From Pseudomonas sp. FeN3W (GTDB lineage: Bacteria; Pseudomonadota; Gammaproteobacteria; Pseudomonadales; Pseudomonadaceae), in contig CP136011.1 of the NCBI GenBank assembly GCA_030263805.2, positions 744,001-808,000 of the forward strand: DNA of 64,000 nucleotides, read 5' to 3'. Position 1 is the stretch's first letter; the number at the start of each line of letters is the position of its first letter. Shown piece after piece: positions 48,995 to 57,389 of the stretch. The notes below the pieces were generated by a model that had not been told where the DNA came from, did no database searches, and was given only the letters and a program-made list of their open reading frames with translations. The position numbers and the translations under genes are program-made.

Positions 48995-49802
48995 CCTAGC
49001 CAAAACAGATACTTTTCTGATTTTCTCAGCCGTGAATCTCGCGCTTGCGATGGTTTTTCGTCGCAATCTAACGGTCTATGTCGTTGTGGGATCTCTGCTC
49101 ATAGCATTCGGGATGAATTGCCTCGAAAAGCCCTACGAGTGGTTGCGTGAATTTAGGCCTGATCTGAATCCTCAACTGATCCTCGTGATCTACCTCGCAT
49201 CATCTGCTGCGATCCTAGCCTTTTTGAGCTGCTTTAAACGCTGGCGCTCAGTCGACAGACTTATCATGACGGTCTGCATATGGGCCGTACTGGTAACGAC
49301 GACCCTGTTTCATCAGGTCATGGTTTGGCAAACGCTAAAGGCCTGGGAGGCTGATTCAGGAAGCAGCTTACTAACCCTGCTACCTTTTGAGGGTGAAGCC
49401 TTTAAGGAAGTTTGTCAAAAACGGTCGCTTAAATGCTTTACCGTAAAGTCAGTCGATGAGGCAAATATCGACGGGCCTCTAGGTGAGTCTCTTCATAAAA
49501 TAGAAGCCGACACGCTGGAGCAAGCCGAAACCGAAGGAATTGCTCATCACTATGGATTGTTCAATGACGCTGACGGACTCAGAATCGCGTTTGTTGCCTA
49601 TTATGCCGATAAGAATGGCAGAAAGATCATTGTTGATGAAAAGGGTGCCAGCCGGGCTCATTCGGCTGTGCGTGAGGCGTTTTACACCTTGGATATTTTT
49701 GCCCACAGTGTATGGCTGCTTGGCTGTATTGGCCTGGCTTTCTTTCATAAGCGAAGATTTGCCCGCAAACGATCACAAATTAATAGGCACCAATTGACAT
49801 AA
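48981..49802 (+). CDS. Polytopic membrane protein, second of pair
   Basis: 273 residues, GTG start with AGGAGCAAGACCC. Same plan: four membrane helices, periplasmic domain with VCQKRSLKCFTVKSVDEAN, last membrane helix and a basic tail. Likely a diverged paralogue of the previous gene; the pair may form one complex. Confidence 0.6.
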   Translation: MNFLDLAKTDTFLIFSAVNLALAMVFRRNLTVYVVVGSLLIAFGMNCLEKPYEWLREFRPDLNPQLILVIYLASSAAILAFLSCFKRWRSVDRLIMTVCIWAVLVTTTLFHQVMVWQTLKAWEADSGSSLLTLLPFEGEAFKEVCQKRSLKCFTVKSVDEANIDGPLGESLHKIEADTLEQAETEGIAHHYGLFNDADGLRIAFVAYYADKNGRKIIVDEKGASRAHSAVREAFYTLDIFAHSVWLLGCIGLAFFHKRRFARKRSQINRHQLT

Positions 49803-49805
49803 CTG

Positions 49806-49847
49806 CACCTTTCGGTTGTAATACATGAAATTAACAACCGAAAGGTG
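49806..49847 (+). promoter_or_regulatory. 14-bp perfect hairpin covering the next ribosome site
   Basis: CACCTTTCGGTTGT (49806-49819) pairs with ACAACCGAAAGGTG (49834-49847), loop 14 nt. The 3' arm contains AAAGGTG, the ribosome site of the gene starting at 49853. There is no T tract, so it is more likely a translational switch or a processing site than a terminator. Confidence 0.6.
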
Positions 49848-49852
49848 AAAAC

Positions 49853-50359
49853 ATGTCAAAGAGCGTTGAGAACAAAGGCAGCAGCTTTGCAATATCGCTA
49901 TGCGTAATGGTCGTGATCGCGGTATTTGCGATGGTTGCCATGGTCAAATCATCCTTGAGTGATATCCATGATCGCCAGGAATCTCGCGTAGTTGCGCTAG
50001 ACGGCAAAAGCAAGGTGGATGAAACACTCAAGGCAATGGGCAAGGGCTGGCTGTTGCAGCCAGAAACAGTCGCCAGCACTCATGTTCGCTGCGTTTCTGA
50101 AGGCGACCTTGCAAAGGCACAGAAAGACGTAGATAGCTACAATAGCTCGTTCAATGCAAAGGTTTTCGGCACAGACACCGTCACAAACTGTGTTCTGAAG
50201 GACAATGCTACTCATGATGAAATCAAGGCCGAGGTTGCCAAGGTAATGAATCTTGATGGAAGCTTTGTTATCGGCAATATTCAGTACTTCGACCAAGGCG
50301 GGTTCACAAAGGACAGCTACACCATCAAGTCAGTGCACGTGATGACACCGAAATCCTGA
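49853..50359 (+). CDS. Membrane-anchored protein, unknown
   Basis: 168 residues, N-terminal membrane helix (SSFAISLCVMVVIAVFAMVAM) and a periplasmic domain with two cysteines (VRCVSEGDL, TNCVLKD). Its ribosome site lies in a 14-bp hairpin. Ends before a terminator at 50385. Confidence 0.6.
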   Translation: MSKSVENKGSSFAISLCVMVVIAVFAMVAMVKSSLSDIHDRQESRVVALDGKSKVDETLKAMGKGWLLQPETVASTHVRCVSEGDLAKAQKDVDSYNSSFNAKVFGTDTVTNCVLKDNATHDEIKAEVAKVMNLDGSFVIGNIQYFDQGGFTKDSYTIKSVHVMTPKS

Positions 50360-50384
50360 TGGCGTAACGAACGGAAGGTGTAAA

Positions 50385-50425
50385 ATTGAAAAAGGATGGG
50401 GCCTCATTGTTATGCGGCCCCATTT
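50385..50425 (+). terminator. Rho-independent terminator
   Basis: ATGGGGCC-N12-GGCCCCAT followed by TTTTTC. Confidence 0.8.
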
Positions 50426-50472
50426 TTCTTGGCTGATTGACATCATGGATAACCACTCCCGGCGTGTAGCTA

Positions 50473-50500
50473 TTGACAAAAACGTCAATATTCATATAAT
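50473..50500 (+). promoter_or_regulatory. Promoter with palindromic operator
   Basis: TTGACA (50473-50478), 16-base spacer, TATAAT (50495-50500). The -35 overlaps TTGACAAAAACGTCAA (50473-50488). Confidence 0.75.
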
Positions 50501-50524
50501 GGAATGAAAGCCGAGGAAACCATC

Positions 50525-50872
50525 ATGCCTACACCAGTCAACCCACTCGATTTCTATGCCGCCCAAGCAATCAAAACGTATTTTCCGCTAATGCTTGCGC
50601 AGGAGTGGACATGGGATGGCTTTGAGTCGTTCGATGACATGCTTGGACGACACAGTGCTCTGATGGCCCAACAGATGCTTGTTTACCGCGACAAGCATGA
50701 AGCCACCCAAGGGGTTACGCAGCTTGACTATATTGCTTGTGCTGCGATGGAGGCCTACCTCAAAGAAGCTGTTGAGAACAATTACAGCTTTGACGGATTC
50801 TCGTCTTGGGAGGACATGGTTGCTAGCAATGCATTTGCAATGGCCCTTGCTACGCTAGTCCATCTTAAATAA
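50525..50872 (+). CDS. Protein made of two internal repeats
   Basis: 115 residues from ATG 50525 (GAGGAAACC upstream; the ATG at 50504 is at the predicted transcription start). Residues 9-57 and 66-115 are a duplication: FYAAQAIKTYFPLM...WTWDGFESFDDML and YIACAAMEAYLKEA...YSFDGFSSWEDMV. Helical. No family recognised. First gene under an operator promoter. Confidence 0.65.
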   Translation: MPTPVNPLDFYAAQAIKTYFPLMLAQEWTWDGFESFDDMLGRHSALMAQQMLVYRDKHEATQGVTQLDYIACAAMEAYLKEAVENNYSFDGFSSWEDMVASNAFAMALATLVHLK

Positions 50873-50910
50873 ACGCTCAGCAGAGCAAGCATCACAATGG
50901 ATTGAATGAC

Positions 50911-51327
50911 ATGATGAAGATCACAGGCTTCTTGTTTTCCATTCTCTTTGCCTCGGCACCAGCGTTTGCGGACGCTGAAAAGGTATCTTTTGTCTTCCAG
51001 GAAAGCACAACAGCTCAACATATCTCGATTGGCGTGGGAGCTCCAACTGAATTCCTGACGGAAGGAAGGGGGAATAATAAGGAACCAATTCTATCTGGAG
51101 CGATTCTTCCGGTCGAAAAAACCAGCGATGGCGTTGAGGCATTTATTGACATCACTCTAAACCCACCCCTGGCAATCAACATCAATGCCAAGGTGGCTTG
51201 CCAGCGACCTGTTGTGAGCACCAAATCCTATGGTGTCGTATATGAGCGATTCCAATGGGGGCAGGCACGCACATTTTGCTTCAGCAATGGGCGCAGAATC
51301 CAAATCACGGCGATCAAATCCGCCTAG
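50911..51327 (+). CDS. Exported protein, unknown
   Basis: 138 residues. Signal peptide MMKITGFLFSILFASAPAFA, then a beta-rich domain with two cysteines (KVACQRPVV, ARTFCFSNG). Probably in the same transcript as 50525-50872. Start uncertain by one codon. Confidence 0.55.
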   Translation: MMKITGFLFSILFASAPAFADAEKVSFVFQESTTAQHISIGVGAPTEFLTEGRGNNKEPILSGAILPVEKTSDGVEAFIDITLNPPLAININAKVACQRPVVSTKSYGVVYERFQWGQARTFCFSNGRRIQITAIKSA

Positions 51328-51747
51328 AATGAGATGATATACATCAGCGCTCCGATCACTATCAATGAGCAAATGGCATTGATGATTGATGTGGTTTCTT
51401 GTGGCGTCATGACTGCCCGTGGCTTTCTTGACGACTTTTTTTGCGAGCCACTGCATGAGAAGTTTGCGCGTTGTGGTATTTCTTGGTGAGTATTGGCTTT
51501 AGAGCCTCTGTAGCTGGATCTGCTATGCTCTTGAACAACGATAAAAACATCACCTCTCGGGGTGCGTCGAGCTTCATATGTGGCCATGATAATTTGCTTG
51601 TTATTATTTTATTTGAGCAAATTTATATCTATCTCAAGAATGTTTCAATGGGTGCGGCCATTGCAGAAAATTGGTTGTTAGGTATAGATTTTACTTGATT
51701 CAGCTTTTGTTTTATCTCCAAAATAAAGAGCATAGAGAGCAACAATA
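51328..51747. other. Spacer, possibly one tiny membrane ORF
   Basis: About 420 AT-rich bases. On the minus strand ATG 51410 to 51324 could encode a 28-residue hydrophobic peptide (MTPQETTSIINAICSLIVIG...), without a good ribosome site. No RNA gene seen. Confidence 0.35.
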
Positions 51748-52281
51748 ATGCCGCTAAATGAAGCCAATCAAACAGCCTTTGATGATTTGCAAGCTCAGAT
51801 CTTTGACAGCATTCGAGCCGATCACGAGGCGCGCTGGATGAAAACCGTTGGCGGCATGGGGTCGCTCTGTATTCCAAAGTATGGAATGTTTGTTAAAACA
51901 GGCCCGCATAGCGGATCGTTGCGTGGCTCCATTGGGTGGGTGGCTCAGGTTCGCCGCAAGCAAGGGCAGTTTGGTTCTGACAACTACATTCTGTGCCACG
52001 CTGGAAACGGTGGCTGGCTCATGCAGCACTTCAATAACTTTTTCTACCCCCTTACCTGCGCCGAGACTGATCTCATTCGCCCATACTTCGATGACTGCTT
52101 GCCGGAGAATGCAGACTTCAGCCGGGGTATTACGCTAGGAAGCGAAGAAACGCGCGCCATTGGCTTTATTATCGAGCCTCCAAAGGGCTTCGAGACTCGT
52201 GGCGGGGAAGGTGCTCGAATGCGTATGACTACCATTGACGCCGATGGGGTTAAAACGGTTACGGATGCCGTTTTTCTTTAG
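51748..52281 (+). CDS. Hypothetical protein
   Basis: 177 residues, MPLNEANQTAFDDLQAQIFD..., AGAGAGCAACAATA before the ATG. Central GGMGSLCIPKYGMFVKTGPH and beta-rich C-terminus. Soluble; no family recognised. Confidence 0.55.
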   Translation: MPLNEANQTAFDDLQAQIFDSIRADHEARWMKTVGGMGSLCIPKYGMFVKTGPHSGSLRGSIGWVAQVRRKQGQFGSDNYILCHAGNGGWLMQHFNNFFYPLTCAETDLIRPYFDDCLPENADFSRGITLGSEETRAIGFIIEPPKGFETRGGEGARMRMTTIDADGVKTVTDAVFL

Positions 52282-52401
52282 AGAAATGCAGGAACAACAC
52301 GTTCGGAGAAAAACGCGAAAGCCAAGTCTCATGAAGGTGCGCGACTCAGCTTAAAAGCCTCTCAATGAGAGGCTCCAGAAAAGGCTACTGAACGCCTTAA
52401 C

Positions 52402-53343
52402 CTAGCTTGCCAGGAAGCGCTCAGCATCAAGCGCTGCCATGCAGCCGGATCCAGCTGACGTGATCGCCTGGCGGTAGACAGAATCAGCCACATCGCCTGC
52501 CGCAAACACACCCGGTACTGAGGTCGCTGTTGCGTTTCCTTCGCGGCCACCATTTACGATTAGATAACCATCACGCTTATCTAACTGGTCACCAAAGATT
52601 CCCGTGTTAGGGGTGTGTCCGATAGCCACGAAAAGCCCACGCACCTCGATGTCCTGAGGCTGGCCATCCGAGTTTCGTACCCTGACGCCAGTGACACCCA
52701 TTTCATCACCCAGCACCTGATCAACCTCGGAATTCAAGATCAAATCGATCTTGCCTTCGGCAACCCGTTCATAGAGATGCTTTTCCAGGATTTTCTCACA
52801 TCGAAACGAATCACGACGGTGAATAAGGGTAACCTTGCGAGCAATGTTTGAAAGATATAGAGCTTCTTCGACAGCCGTGTTACCACCCCCGACCACCGCC
52901 ACATCCTGGTTTCGATAGAAAAATCCATCACAGGTCGCACAGGCAGAGACGCCCTTGCCCATGAAGGCGGCTTCGGATTCCAGTCCAAGGTACTTGGCGC
53001 TGGCCCCTGTTGCGATAATGAGCGCATCACAGGTGTATTGGATGCTATCGCCAGTTAAACGGAAGGGGCGCTCTGCAAGGTCGACAGCCTGAATCTGATC
53101 GATCAGAATTTCTGTTTCAAAACGCCTGGCGTGCTCTTCCATCCGTTGCATCAGGGCAGGGCCTGTCAGCCCATGAGGATCTCCAGGCCAGTTATCGACT
53201 TCCGTTGTGGTCGTCAATTGACCCCCCATTTGCATGCCCGTGATGAGCAGAGGACTCAGGTTTGCCCGAGCCGCATAGATGGCTGCTGAGTAGCCAGCAG
53301 GCCCAGAGCCCAGAATGATTAACTTAGAATGACGCTCTTGCAT
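52402..53343 (-). CDS. trxB: Thioredoxin reductase
   Basis: 313 residues from MQERHSKLIILGSGPAGYSA. FAD site GSGPAGYSAAIYAARA, redox CATCDG (ACATCDGFF), NADPH site VVGGGNTAVEEALYLS, and GVFAAGDVADSVYRQAITSAGSG. It reduces thioredoxin with NADPH. 40 bases downstream of the peroxiredoxin gene, forming a peroxide-defence operon. Confidence 0.93.
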   Translation of the reverse strand: MQERHSKLIILGSGPAGYSAAIYAARANLSPLLITGMQMGGQLTTTTEVDNWPGDPHGLTGPALMQRMEEHARRFETEILIDQIQAVDLAERPFRLTGDSIQYTCDALIIATGASAKYLGLESEAAFMGKGVSACATCDGFFYRNQDVAVVGGGNTAVEEALYLSNIARKVTLIHRRDSFRCEKILEKHLYERVAEGKIDLILNSEVDQVLGDEMGVTGVRVRNSDGQPQDIEVRGLFVAIGHTPNTGIFGDQLDKRDGYLIVNGGREGNATATSVPGVFAAGDVADSVYRQAITSAGSGCMAALDAERFLAS

Positions 53344-53383
53344 TGTTTTGACCTCAAAAGCGGGCTTTCGCCCGCCAGGATGA

Positions 53384-53995
53384 TTAAAGGGAATTGGCGT
53401 TTTCAGCAAGGTAGTCAGCAACACCAGCGGCATCGGCCTTCATACCTTTAGCGCCTTTGCGCCAGCCAGCAGGGCAAACCTCGCCATGCTCTTCGGTAAA
53501 CTGGAGGGCCTCGATAACCCGGATAACCTCATCGACCTCGCGACCCAAAGGAAGGTTATTGACGACCTGGTGTTGAACAATGCCTTGTCGGTCGATAAGA
53601 AATGTCGCCCGAAGAGCAACGCCGTCAGCATGCTCAATGCCGTAGCCCTGCATAATATCACGCTTGATATCTGAAACCATTGTAAATTCAACGGGCCCAA
53701 TGCCACCTTTCTCCACTGGCGTATTTCGCCAGGCGAAGTGGGTATAGACCGAGTCAATGGAGACGCCTATCACCTCAACCCCAAGCTCCCTGAATTTTTG
53801 CATGCGGTTATTGTGCGCAATGATTTCGCTAGGGCAGACGAAAGTGAAGTCCATTGGCCAGAAGAACAGCACGGTATAGCGAGGGTTTCCGCTTTTCCAT
53901 GCGTCAGAGAGGCGGAAATTATCAATGATTTGACCATCTCCTGCGACTGCGGGAGCTACGAAGTCAGGGGCGATTTTGTTAACGAGTACACTCAT
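53384..53995 (-). CDS. 2-Cys peroxiredoxin (AhpC/Prx1 type)
   Basis: 203 residues. Peroxidatic Cys in MDFTFVCPSEII and resolving Cys in HGEVCPAGWRKG, with the extended C-terminal tail of typical 2-Cys enzymes. It reduces peroxides, recycled by the thioredoxin system next door. First gene of the trxB operon. Confidence 0.92.
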   Translation of the reverse strand: MSVLVNKIAPDFVAPAVAGDGQIIDNFRLSDAWKSGNPRYTVLFFWPMDFTFVCPSEIIAHNNRMQKFRELGVEVIGVSIDSVYTHFAWRNTPVEKGGIGPVEFTMVSDIKRDIMQGYGIEHADGVALRATFLIDRQGIVQHQVVNNLPLGREVDEVIRVIEALQFTEEHGEVCPAGWRKGAKGMKADAAGVADYLAENANSL

Positions 53996-54220
53996 GGTGT
54001 GATTCCTTTTTGGTTGTTAGGCATGAGTCTATATTGATTCATGGATATTGATTTATCAACCTCATTGAGATTATTCTGGCAATAGATAAATTCTATCGGC
54101 CAGCGAACCTCAGCCCATCTGCTTGTTTTTGATTGTTATCATTTTTGATTGTTTTTTAAGCGGTAAAATTCAGCCTATTAGTAATGTCACGCCCGCGTGA
54201 ACCAAACCACAGATAATCAA

Positions 54221-55822
54221 ATGAGCACACTCAAGCCAGGTACAATAAAAAAACAAAAAGGTGTAACACTGATTGAGTTGATTCTGGTCATTGGACTATT
54301 GTCATATTTAACGATCCTTGCTTTCTCACAAAAGCATCTGGAATTCGAGCAGGCTAAAGCGCGAGATATTGGTCGACAGCTAAATCAATACAACAACGCT
54401 GTAAGATCCTGGGTAGCGGACAATGCTGGTGCAGCAGACAGGGTAGAGGAGGGGACTTCCTGGCTGAAGCTGGTCTCATGCGGTGGCACAAGCGCTAAAG
54501 AATATCTACCTTGCGAGTTTCCGGCAGCCAGTAAAGCATTACCAATAAAGTTCGGAAGAATTTCATTGGAATCGAGCATTAAAACTACGGGGTCAGCGCC
54601 TAATCAGATAACGAGAGTTACAACTACCTCTAGCCCATTCTTGCTCGATAACGGCAAGATTAGAGGTGATTTATCTGGACTAGCTGCCATTACAGCCGCA
54701 TCGGGCTTTACGCACAATAACACACCAACTGCGCTTGCAACCCAAGACAGTTATTCGTCAAGCCCGACGACCGCCAGGATAACCATGCTGGCCAGCAACA
54801 ATGCCTCAACCGACGCATGGCTGAGAACCGATGGCAGCAACTTTATGAATGACAATATAAACTTCAACCCGTTAAAGGAGGAGTCTCAGCGTCAAATACA
54901 CAATATTTCAAGATTGCAGAACATTGCGTCGCAGAGCCTTTATTTGGGTAACGAAGGTGGGGCAGCGGTGGGGCACGCTGTAATTGTAGATGCCGATCAG
55001 GCTATTTATGGAAAGCTACTTGTTTCAAACAGCAGAAATCTCGTCAATGGTATAGAGCTCACGCGTGGAAACCTGGCGGTAAACTCAGGTGGTGTTTATG
55101 CCAGCAAAAATATTGAGACAAAGGCAGATGTAGTCGCAAAACGCCTGATTGATATTGATGACGGATCATTTGTTATAGACCCGAATAAGAAATCGACAGT
55201 CAAGGATTTAACTGCTAAAGGCGATATTGAATCAGACGGCCATTTGAAATCAAAAACAAAATTGGAAGCCCCCATTTTTTACGATTCAGACAATGTGGCC
55301 TATAAAATTGATCCTTCAGCCATTAGTAGACTACTCAATGTGCAGATCGATCAAGAGCTTTATGTTGGTGGTCGCCTACAAGCTAATGAGCACATTCAGC
55401 TTAATAAATCTGTTGTTAAAGGTTCAGCGTGCTCTCCGAATGGCCTACTTGGGCGTGATAACAAGGGAATGATCCTTGCGTGCTCCTTAGGCACCTGGAG
55501 TTCGCCAGAAGGGGTTGAAGGCAAATATACACATTTAGGTACTCATCATGGCACCACATATTTTAATTCTGGATCGAGGCCAATTCTTGTTCATGTCTCA
55601 GGTGGCAATGATTATGATTGCGGAAGTGATTGGTCGAACAGGTACAGCTTGACGGGATATGTCAATGGCACACGGGTTGCGACAGCCATTGACAATAACA
55701 ACTCATATGCAAAAGTCGGCTATATATCATTTGGCGTTCCAGCTAACACTGGATATATGATTTCATCGTTTCCATACGCATGCGGTGCTGGCCAATACAA
55801 TGTCAGCGTCTTCACGCTGTGA
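54221..55822 (+). CDS. PilV-like prepilin / pilus-tip adhesin
   Basis: 533 residues from ATG 54221. Type IV prepilin signal KKQKGVTLIELILVIGLLSYLTI (cleavage after Gly, Glu at +5 of the mature protein). The long body is rich in Asn/Ser/Gly with beta-solenoid-like repeats, and the C-terminal 130 residues contain Cys and HHGTTYFNSGSRPILVHVSG, a ligand-binding-type end. Resembles conjugative PilV tip proteins. No shufflon recombinase or inverted C-terminal cassettes are seen in the window. Confidence 0.7.
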   Translation: MSTLKPGTIKKQKGVTLIELILVIGLLSYLTILAFSQKHLEFEQAKARDIGRQLNQYNNAVRSWVADNAGAADRVEEGTSWLKLVSCGGTSAKEYLPCEFPAASKALPIKFGRISLESSIKTTGSAPNQITRVTTTSSPFLLDNGKIRGDLSGLAAITAASGFTHNNTPTALATQDSYSSSPTTARITMLASNNASTDAWLRTDGSNFMNDNINFNPLKEESQRQIHNISRLQNIASQSLYLGNEGGAAVGHAVIVDADQAIYGKLLVSNSRNLVNGIELTRGNLAVNSGGVYASKNIETKADVVAKRLIDIDDGSFVIDPNKKSTVKDLTAKGDIESDGHLKSKTKLEAPIFYDSDNVAYKIDPSAISRLLNVQIDQELYVGGRLQANEHIQLNKSVVKGSACSPNGLLGRDNKGMILACSLGTWSSPEGVEGKYTHLGTHHGTTYFNSGSRPILVHVSGGNDYDCGSDWSNRYSLTGYVNGTRVATAIDNNNSYAKVGYISFGVPANTGYMISSFPYACGAGQYNVSVFTL

Positions 55823-55946
55823 GTAGAGACAAATCATTTACTAAATAAAGAATCAGCTGATATCATATTTTTACTACGACCATCGAATTATTATTCCATT
55901 TTTCGATTTTAGATCAAACGCTTTGCTTAGCATTGCTGAGGTAACC

Positions 55947-56972
55947 GTGTCAGCAAACACAGATGATTCATTTAACGATGCAGTAGAAATATTGGTGTCC
56001 CACACAGGCGTTCAGAATGATGGCAATCTTGAAGATATCATCATTGCCGTTAAGCAACACCTGGATCACACTCGCAATCAAAGCTACAGCGAAAGTCTCG
56101 ACAAATCTTTAGCTTTATTGATATCGAATAATGCACTAAGTTCTGCATTTATTAATTCATACGACATGCAAGAGACATTGAGTTTAATGAAGGCTCGGTG
56201 CTCAGTTGCCGAGATTTCTCGAAAGCTACTTGAAGATAACGACGAATTTGGATTAATCAGATTGATCGGAGCTTTAACTCACGACGAGTTTAGTAGTCCG
56301 GAGGTTATTAATGGTCTTTATGAAGGGCTTGGTGAGCAAACCCTCCTTGATATATACAGCGCCTCGATGCTGTATCCATGCGCACCTGGACAGATAAAGA
56401 CGATAGAAATTTTGTTGAATATAGTTGGTGAAGAAAAGATTATTACTCCTTACTACCTGGAGATTTTAGAGGAAAGACTTATACAAGGTTTGGTAAGCGA
56501 TTTCTTACATACCAACATAATGAACGCGAGCAAGCTTGAGAATAGGCCAATTTTAAAGAGGTTTTTATTTGAAAGACTTGATCTTATTTTCAAACATTCA
56601 TGCCTGATTCCAGACCGAGCTCTTTTCAAATTTGCTGCGGACGAGGAAAGGCTTGTTATTTTCGATCTTTTTTCGGAAAAGCTAGCGTGCAGCATGAGGA
56701 AAGACCGGTTAGATTTTAACCACAATGCTTCTTTACTTGATATGCTAAAACAAAAAGCAAAAGTCTATGATAAATATGGGTCAAGCATATGCGATTTATT
56801 GGCTGATGTGATTAAACAAGCCGGCTTATCGAACCTAAAACCACGCTTGAAGGATTTAACCGAGGAGGGATTTCAGATATTGATGAAATACCCAGGTGTA
56901 GTAAGCAAGGATAATCTAAAGGACTACCCTTTACTCAAGAAAATTATGATCAACAACGATCTCAGCATCTGA
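55947..56972 (+). CDS. Helical protein with the shared C-terminal motif
   Basis: 341 residues from GTG 55947 (GAGGTAACC upstream). All-helical (LIRLIGALTHDEFSSPEVIN, LFSEKLACSMRKDRL), AT-rich codon use. Ends LLKKIMINNDLSI. Probably related to the larger proteins at 60094 and 61603. Function unknown. Confidence 0.6.
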   Translation: MSANTDDSFNDAVEILVSHTGVQNDGNLEDIIIAVKQHLDHTRNQSYSESLDKSLALLISNNALSSAFINSYDMQETLSLMKARCSVAEISRKLLEDNDEFGLIRLIGALTHDEFSSPEVINGLYEGLGEQTLLDIYSASMLYPCAPGQIKTIEILLNIVGEEKIITPYYLEILEERLIQGLVSDFLHTNIMNASKLENRPILKRFLFERLDLIFKHSCLIPDRALFKFAADEERLVIFDLFSEKLACSMRKDRLDFNHNASLLDMLKQKAKVYDKYGSSICDLLADVIKQAGLSNLKPRLKDLTEEGFQILMKYPGVVSKDNLKDYPLLKKIMINNDLSI

Positions 56973-56982
56973 GTTGCATGAT

Positions 56983-57246
56983 CTAGCACTCAAGCCCAAG
57001 GGCTTGGCAGATGAGACGCTCATCCTCACCGGGCCGGGATTTGGATCCGGTAGATGTTGAAGCACCATAAACCCGCACGCTGCCTTCGTGATCAATACTG
57101 AAGAATCCTCCAGCAATGACTTCTTGACTGAACAGCTTTCGAGCCACAGTGTTATGCCCAATGTGCTCAGGGAAGCAGACCGCCACAACGAACGAACTGA
57201 TGCCGTCTTGTATTTCTCCAATGACGTATTTGCCTTGCGTGTTCAT
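56983..57246 (-). CDS. Small hypothetical protein
   Basis: 87 residues from MNTQGKYVIGEIQDGISSFV at 57246 (AAAGGGTGATTG upstream). Beta-rich, with a C-terminal GSKSRPGEDERLICQALGLE. No family assigned with confidence. Confidence 0.55.
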   Translation of the reverse strand: MNTQGKYVIGEIQDGISSFVVAVCFPEHIGHNTVARKLFSQEVIAGGFFSIDHEGSVRVYGASTSTGSKSRPGEDERLICQALGLEC

Positions 57247-57337
57247 CAATCACCCTTTCATCAGCTTTCAAACGGGTAATCCGCGAAATCCCCCGATCTT
57301 ACGACAACCGAGACGCGGAGTAAACTATACGATCTTA

Positions 57338-57365
57338 TTGACATTGCCTGTATTCCATGTATACT
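57338..57365 (+). promoter_or_regulatory. Sigma-70 promoter of the SprT operon
   Basis: TTGACA (57338-57343), 16-base spacer, TATACT (57360-57365), 25 bases before the ATG at 57390. Confidence 0.65.
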
Positions 57366-57389
57366 TGGTATATCAGATGGAGAGCCCTA

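Noticed and set aside
54221..55822. Shufflon at the 3' end of the pilV-like gene
   Set aside because: No inverted short repeats or alternative C-terminal cassettes downstream, and no recombinase gene.
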